Positions 22,331 through 24,871 of a stretch of DNA of 24,871 nucleotides are shown here, piece after piece (positions within the stretch are counted from its first letter, which is position 1; each line of letters begins with the position of its first letter). A program made the translations under genes and the position numbers. A model generated the notes under the pieces. The model did no database searches. It was not told the origin of the DNA and saw nothing but the letters and a program-made list of their open reading frames with translations. The DNA lies in assembly GCA_964536985.1 (NCBI GenBank), contig CAZIBG010000016.1, forward strand, positions 1-24,871, given 5' to 3'. This DNA is from CAZIBG01 sp964536985. Lineage in GTDB: Bacteria; Patescibacteriota; Saccharimonadia; Saccharimonadales; AWTP1-31.

Positions 22331-22606
22331 GAGATTTCTCCAAATTTTGAGTGATAAAAATTCAACTGAGAGATTCAGCTGGAACGGAATTTATTTGGAG
22401 CTGCCTGCTATAGATTGCCTACCGTTCGGAAGTAATCTAACAGGTATAGCTGAGTGTGGTTCACAGGGACCGAAGTATGATCACCAAAAGTTTATAAAGT
22501 CTGCAAACTATGGCTTCTGCTTTCCATGGAAAGGAGCGAGCTCATGCCTCCATGACTACCATCTATTATAGACCTGCATGTCAACTATCCGCTATAGTTA
22601 ACTACT
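22331..22606. other. Divergent intergenic region, 276 bp
   Basis: No credible gene. It holds the Shine-Dalgarno of the minus-strand mini-gene, a perfect 14-bp palindrome CTTTCCATGGAAAG (22520-22533), and TATAGT 8 nt before the ATG at 22607. TTGACA and TATAAT occur on the minus strand near 22565-22585 but only 8 bp apart, so not a normal promoter. Confidence 0.5.
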
Positions 22607-23260
22607 ATGACAAACGTCCGCCGCACATTGGCTCGAGCCATAAAAATAGTTAAAGATAATAAGCTGATTTTTATACTGTGTTGCCTGATATTCGACGCCA
22701 TAATTATTGTGTTACTTGTCTGTCATTTTATGATTAACCCCTACAAACAGTACGTTCTAGGTTCTAACCCTCAGGTGTTAGCGCAGAACATAGATACGGG
22801 TATTGTGCTGGGTGCCGGTGTTGCACCATCAGGTAAGCCGTATAAGGAGCTACAAGCGCGCTTGGATGTAGCTGCCGACGCTCTTGCAGCCGGTCGAGTT
22901 AAGCAATTGGTTCTTTCTGGCGACAATCGGTTTGAGTATTACAATGAGCCTGCCGCCATGCAGCGTTACTTGGTACAGGAACGAAAAGTCCCAGCTAATG
23001 CCCTGATTTTAGATTATGCCGGAAGAAGTACCTACGAATCATGCGAACGGGCTATAAAGGTATTTGGGGTGCACCGGGCAGTAATCTTTAGCGCCGAATC
23101 CCACCTACCCCGCGCAATTTACTTATGCCGACACTTTGGTGTAGAAGCCTACGGAGTGTCATCTGGCGTGGAGGCAAATAACAGCTGGCGTCGAGAGCTC
23201 GTAGCGCGAGTTAAAGCCGTCTTTAACGTCTATATTTATGGCGAAAAGACTATCTTATAG
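22607..23260 (+). CDS. SanA/YdcF-family (DUF218) membrane-anchored protein
   Basis: 217 residues. One N-terminal span (LIFILCCLIFDAIIIVLLVC) anchors an outward DUF218 domain: TGIVLGAGVAPSGKPYKELQ, then ARLDVAADALAAGRVKQLVL and SGDNRFEYYNEPAAM, LDYAGRSTYESCERA, VIFSAESHLPRAIYLCRHFG and a final ARVKAVFNVYI. This follows SanA (vancomycin-resistance-associated inner membrane protein) almost motif by motif. The family is linked to envelope integrity; the chemistry is not settled. The last 11 bp overlap the end of the convergent gene. There is no Shine-Dalgarno; TATAGT precedes the start by 8 nt. Confidence 0.92.
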   Translation: MTNVRRTLARAIKIVKDNKLIFILCCLIFDAIIIVLLVCHFMINPYKQYVLGSNPQVLAQNIDTGIVLGAGVAPSGKPYKELQARLDVAADALAAGRVKQLVLSGDNRFEYYNEPAAMQRYLVQERKVPANALILDYAGRSTYESCERAIKVFGVHRAVIFSAESHLPRAIYLCRHFGVEAYGVSSGVEANNSWRRELVARVKAVFNVYIYGEKTIL

Positions 23261-23867
23261 CAACGCGATCAAAGTAGGCAGGGCCTACCGCCAACGAGCC
23301 TGCTAATGCTGCTCCAAGGTTGATACGGTACTTCTCGGCGATCTTTGATTGCTGATTGTTGGATATTTGACTGGCTGGCGCCATCCAGGCTACATCGGTG
23401 GCAGTCCTTCTCTTTGGATCCTTGGCATGAGGCATTAACTGGTTTTTACGCAGAATTCTGACTAACTCAGTAGGGATAACATCGGTTACCGACAGTATAA
23501 GAGATATTTTTGCCGCAAAAATGGTGTCTATACCATGCTCTTCAGCGTATGCTAACGCTTCGGCATCATTGGCGTAATGACGGTCATCGAGCCGGTAGAC
23601 CCTGCTAGCCGAGAAATTTCCACTTATATCGCCATTCGATTCGTCATCAAGTGTCGCCTGGATAGTACAGATGTCGACACCATTTTCTCCTACTAGCTGT
23701 CCCAATAGTCTATTGCGCAATACTCGAACAGGTGGTTCGGGGTTAATGGACATGGCACGGACAAATACTCCGGTCTGTTCGGCCGTGAGATCTGCGGCAC
23801 TCGCGAGAGCTACAGGAAGTGCATCGAGGCACTCAGGCGTATATGTACGAGCAATATATAAAGACAT
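23250..23867 (-). CDS. Unknown 205-residue protein
   Basis: I do not recognise this protein. It has no signal peptide or clear membrane span. The composition is ordinary, with alternating helix and strand. The most distinctive stretches are RVYRLDDRHYANDAEALAYA and the C-terminal KYRINLGAALAGSLAVGPAY. It follows the Nudix gene by 9 nt on the same strand and may be cotranscribed, although no strong Shine-Dalgarno is visible. Its 3' end overlaps the SanA-like gene on the other strand. Confidence 0.65.
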   Translation of the reverse strand: MSLYIARTYTPECLDALPVALASAADLTAEQTGVFVRAMSINPEPPVRVLRNRLLGQLVGENGVDICTIQATLDDESNGDISGNFSASRVYRLDDRHYANDAEALAYAEEHGIDTIFAAKISLILSVTDVIPTELVRILRKNQLMPHAKDPKRRTATDVAWMAPASQISNNQQSKIAEKYRINLGAALAGSLAVGPAYFDRVAIR

Positions 23868-23875
23868 GGCAGTAA

Positions 23876-24286
23876 CTACGAAACAAATTCTACTGCTGAT
23901 GCTATATGGTGTTGGAACTTGGTATCTGGCAGTTCGTCAAGCGCGAATAGACCAAATTCGGCAACTTCAGGTGTAGCCACAAATTTGCTGGCATCCATTT
24001 GTGTAAGGATGATGTATCGGTAGTTCGGACTATCGGGTATCAGGGCTTTGATAACCTTCTTGATCTCATCTTCGGTAAGAGTGTAGCCGAGTTCTTCGTT
24101 GATCTCTCGGACGGCGGCTTTTAGTACGGATTCATTCTCTTCCATCTTGCCTCCAGGAAGCTTCCAGTTAACATCGTCAACTTCCTGTACAAGTAGAACA
24201 CGACCCTGTGAGTCGAGATTTACGATTCGCACTACATCTAGTCCTGGATCAGTAGTAATTTCTTGTAATAAGTCGTCGGTATTCAT
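23876..24286 (-). CDS. Nudix hydrolase
   Basis: 136 residues with a complete Nudix box: G-x5-E-x7-R-E-U-x-E-E-x-G-U is matched by GKMEENESVLKAAVREINEE followed by L-G-Y. WKLPGGKMEE just before it is typical of MutT-like enzymes. These proteins hydrolyse nucleoside diphosphates linked to another group; the specific substrate is not predictable, and RIVNLDSQGRVLLVQEVD is generic. It begins directly after the rpmG terminator and is followed by an unknown gene 9 nt on. Confidence 0.92.
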   Translation of the reverse strand: MNTDDLLQEITTDPGLDVVRIVNLDSQGRVLLVQEVDDVNWKLPGGKMEENESVLKAAVREINEELGYTLTEDEIKKVIKALIPDSPNYRYIILTQMDASKFVATPEVAEFGLFALDELPDTKFQHHIASAVEFVS

Positions 24287-24302
24287 TCGATATAAATTTT
24301 AT

Positions 24303-24328
24303 AAAAAATCGCCCCGAGGTTGGGGCGA
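24303..24328 (-). terminator. Intrinsic terminator of rpmG
   Basis: Perfect 7-bp stem TCGCCCC (24309-24315) with GGGGCGA (24322-24328), then six T on the minus strand (A at 24303-24308). Confidence 0.88.
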
Positions 24329-24332
24329 AATG

Positions 24333-24530
24333 TTACTTTTTGACTTCGTTTCGTCCTAAGCTCTTCTTGGTCTCGGCGTACCAGACGTGCTTTCGGGCAA
24401 TTGGGTCATACTTACGAAGACGTAGCTTATCAGGCGTATTCATCGTATTTTTCTTGGTGTAGTAGTGTCGGTGACCGGTTTCTTCCGAAACAAGTCCTAC
24501 AATCTTTCGTTTATCAGTTTTCTTAGCCAT
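24333..24530 (-). CDS. rpmG: Ribosomal protein L33 (zinc-independent form)
   Basis: 65 residues. The L33 signature is clear: KIVGLVSEETGHRHYYTKKN, then KLRLRKYDPIARKHVWYAET. No Cys are present, so this is the C-minus form that does not bind zinc. It runs slightly longer than usual at both ends. No Shine-Dalgarno is seen. TAAAAT ends about 10 nt before the ATG, so the leader must be very short if this is the -10. It is followed closely by a strong terminator. Confidence 0.95.
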   Translation of the reverse strand: MAKKTDKRKIVGLVSEETGHRHYYTKKNTMNTPDKLRLRKYDPIARKHVWYAETKKSLGRNEVKK

Positions 24531-24585
24531 ATGAGTGATTATTTTAACAGATAAAGAACACCTTTACCAGTCTTTTCTAGCAAAT

Positions 24586-24678
24586 CTACTTTTGTTGAAT
24601 TTTGTCAGTCAAAACCATGAGTCTGGAGCTAATTTCTTTTAGTACTTGAATCATGGTATCCGCTTGGCTTTCGTTCAT
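24586..24678 (-). CDS. Unannotated 30-residue protein
   Basis: A short frame opens with ATG at 24678, has an excellent GGAGAA 3 nt upstream, and ends with TAG at 24586. It begins MNESQADTMIQVLKEISSRL and continues as a helix with V-L-T-D-K-I-Q-Q-K. The heptad-like spacing of I, L, I, L, V, L, I suggests one amphipathic or coiled-coil helix. A TATACT (24704-24709) could be its -10. It lies between the tRNA-Thr terminator and rpmG and could share the rpmG transcript. Function unknown. Confidence 0.6.
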   Translation of the reverse strand: MNESQADTMIQVLKEISSRLMVLTDKIQQK

Positions 24679-24756
24679 TTCTTCTCCTTAGGTTAACTCT
24701 AGTAGTATACCGAGGATAAGTAGGAATGTATGTTAAGTATCTTATAGATCGCATAT

Positions 24757-24777
24757 AAAAAACGCCTAAGAAGGCGC
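24757..24777 (-). terminator. Terminator of tRNA-Thr
   Basis: CGCC (24763-24766) and GGCG (24773-24776), extended by flanking pairs, followed by six T on the minus strand (A at 24757-24762). Confidence 0.75.
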
Positions 24778-24788
24778 TTGATAATTCG

Positions 24789-24863
24789 TGGAGCCGTCGT
24801 CGGGATTTGAACCCGAGACCCCTGCCTTACCATGGCAGTGCTCTACCACTGAGCTACGACGGC
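24789..24863 (-). tRNA. trnT: tRNA-Thr (GGT anticodon)
   Basis: Minus-strand cloverleaf: acceptor GCCGTCG/CGACGGC, D arm TAGCTCAGTGGTAGAGCA, anticodon stem CTGCC/GGCAG with loop ATGGTAA (anticodon GGT), T arm CGGGTTCAAATCCCG, and an encoded CCA (24789-24791). Confidence 0.95.
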
Positions 24864-24871
24864 ATAACCGA

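Noticed and set aside
22110..22571. A 153-codon plus-strand frame
   Set aside because: Half of it is the complement of the two mini-genes, and no start signal or family pattern is seen.
22565..22585. TTGACA and TATAAT on the minus strand as a promoter
   Set aside because: The spacer is only 8 bp, far from the 16-18 bp needed.
1..24871. CRISPR arrays, insertion sequences, prophage genes
   Set aside because: No spaced direct-repeat array, no transposase or integrase motif, and no phage structural gene was found on reading both strands.

Overview
The window looks like a chromosomal segment of a Candidate Phyla Radiation (Patescibacteria) genome, most likely Saccharibacteria (TM7). This is inferred from the gene mix, not from a marker-gene tree. 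Supporting signs are compact genes, many small exported or membrane proteins with no obvious family, an exported beta-helix protein with an N-terminal EAEEG-type segment, and long charged N-terminal extensions on L1 and SecE. TGA is used as a stop (for example at 12630-12632 and 22124-22126) and the tRNA-Trp reads UGG, so nothing suggests the recoded genetic code of some other CPR lineages.

Left part (1-7360). A cytidylyltransferase-fold protein is followed by the secE-nusG / rplK-rplA translation-secretion cluster on the minus strand. The cluster is interrupted by an unknown plus-strand gene, an unknown membrane protein, and an unknown 80-residue gene between rplK and rplA. A 100-N scaffold gap (3459-3558) swallows nearly all of nusG; only its first 18 codons are visible. 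Next come a phosphoribosyltransferase, a soluble PAS histidine kinase with no adjacent response regulator, and an overlapping pair (P-loop kinase, YgjP-like zinc peptidase).

Middle part (7480-15980). This AT-rich block, visibly poorer in GC than its flanks, is a surface-glycan locus. It has a membrane-anchored GH6 glucanase, a FAD oxidoreductase plus GtrA-like flippase (divergent), a polyprenol-phosphate sugar synthase (DPM1-like), a processive membrane GT2 with the full D / TED / QxxRW set, an 889-residue GT-C (PMT/ArnT-like) glycosyltransferase fused to a GH8 (BcsZ)-like domain whose catalytic Glu is gone, and a flavin-reductase-like protein. GT2 with GH6 and GH8 modules recalls cellulose-type polysaccharide synthesis loci. 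GtrA, DPM1 and GT-C add a lipid-linked-sugar branch. This is the best candidate for an undescribed system in the window.

Right part (15980-24871). A tRNA-Trp is followed by its own terminator and then by a partial second copy of its 3' end carrying a hairpin insert and a second terminator. After that come a small membrane protein, a secreted HExxH protein, a rhodanese, a zinc ribbon protein and a candidate ~290-nt minus-strand RNA with its own promoter and terminator. These are followed by a sortase-type (LASTG) surface protein, a beta-helix exported protein, and a coupled pair of mini-genes resembling a Y-family polymerase N-terminal fragment plus a DUF6504-like protein. The window ends with a SanA/YdcF protein, an unknown protein, a Nudix hydrolase, L33, an unannotated 30-codon gene and a tRNA-Thr. 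Several first-in-transcript genes have a -10-like hexamer 6-8 nt before the start codon and no Shine-Dalgarno, suggesting leaderless mRNAs, whereas many operon-internal genes have good Shine-Dalgarno sites.
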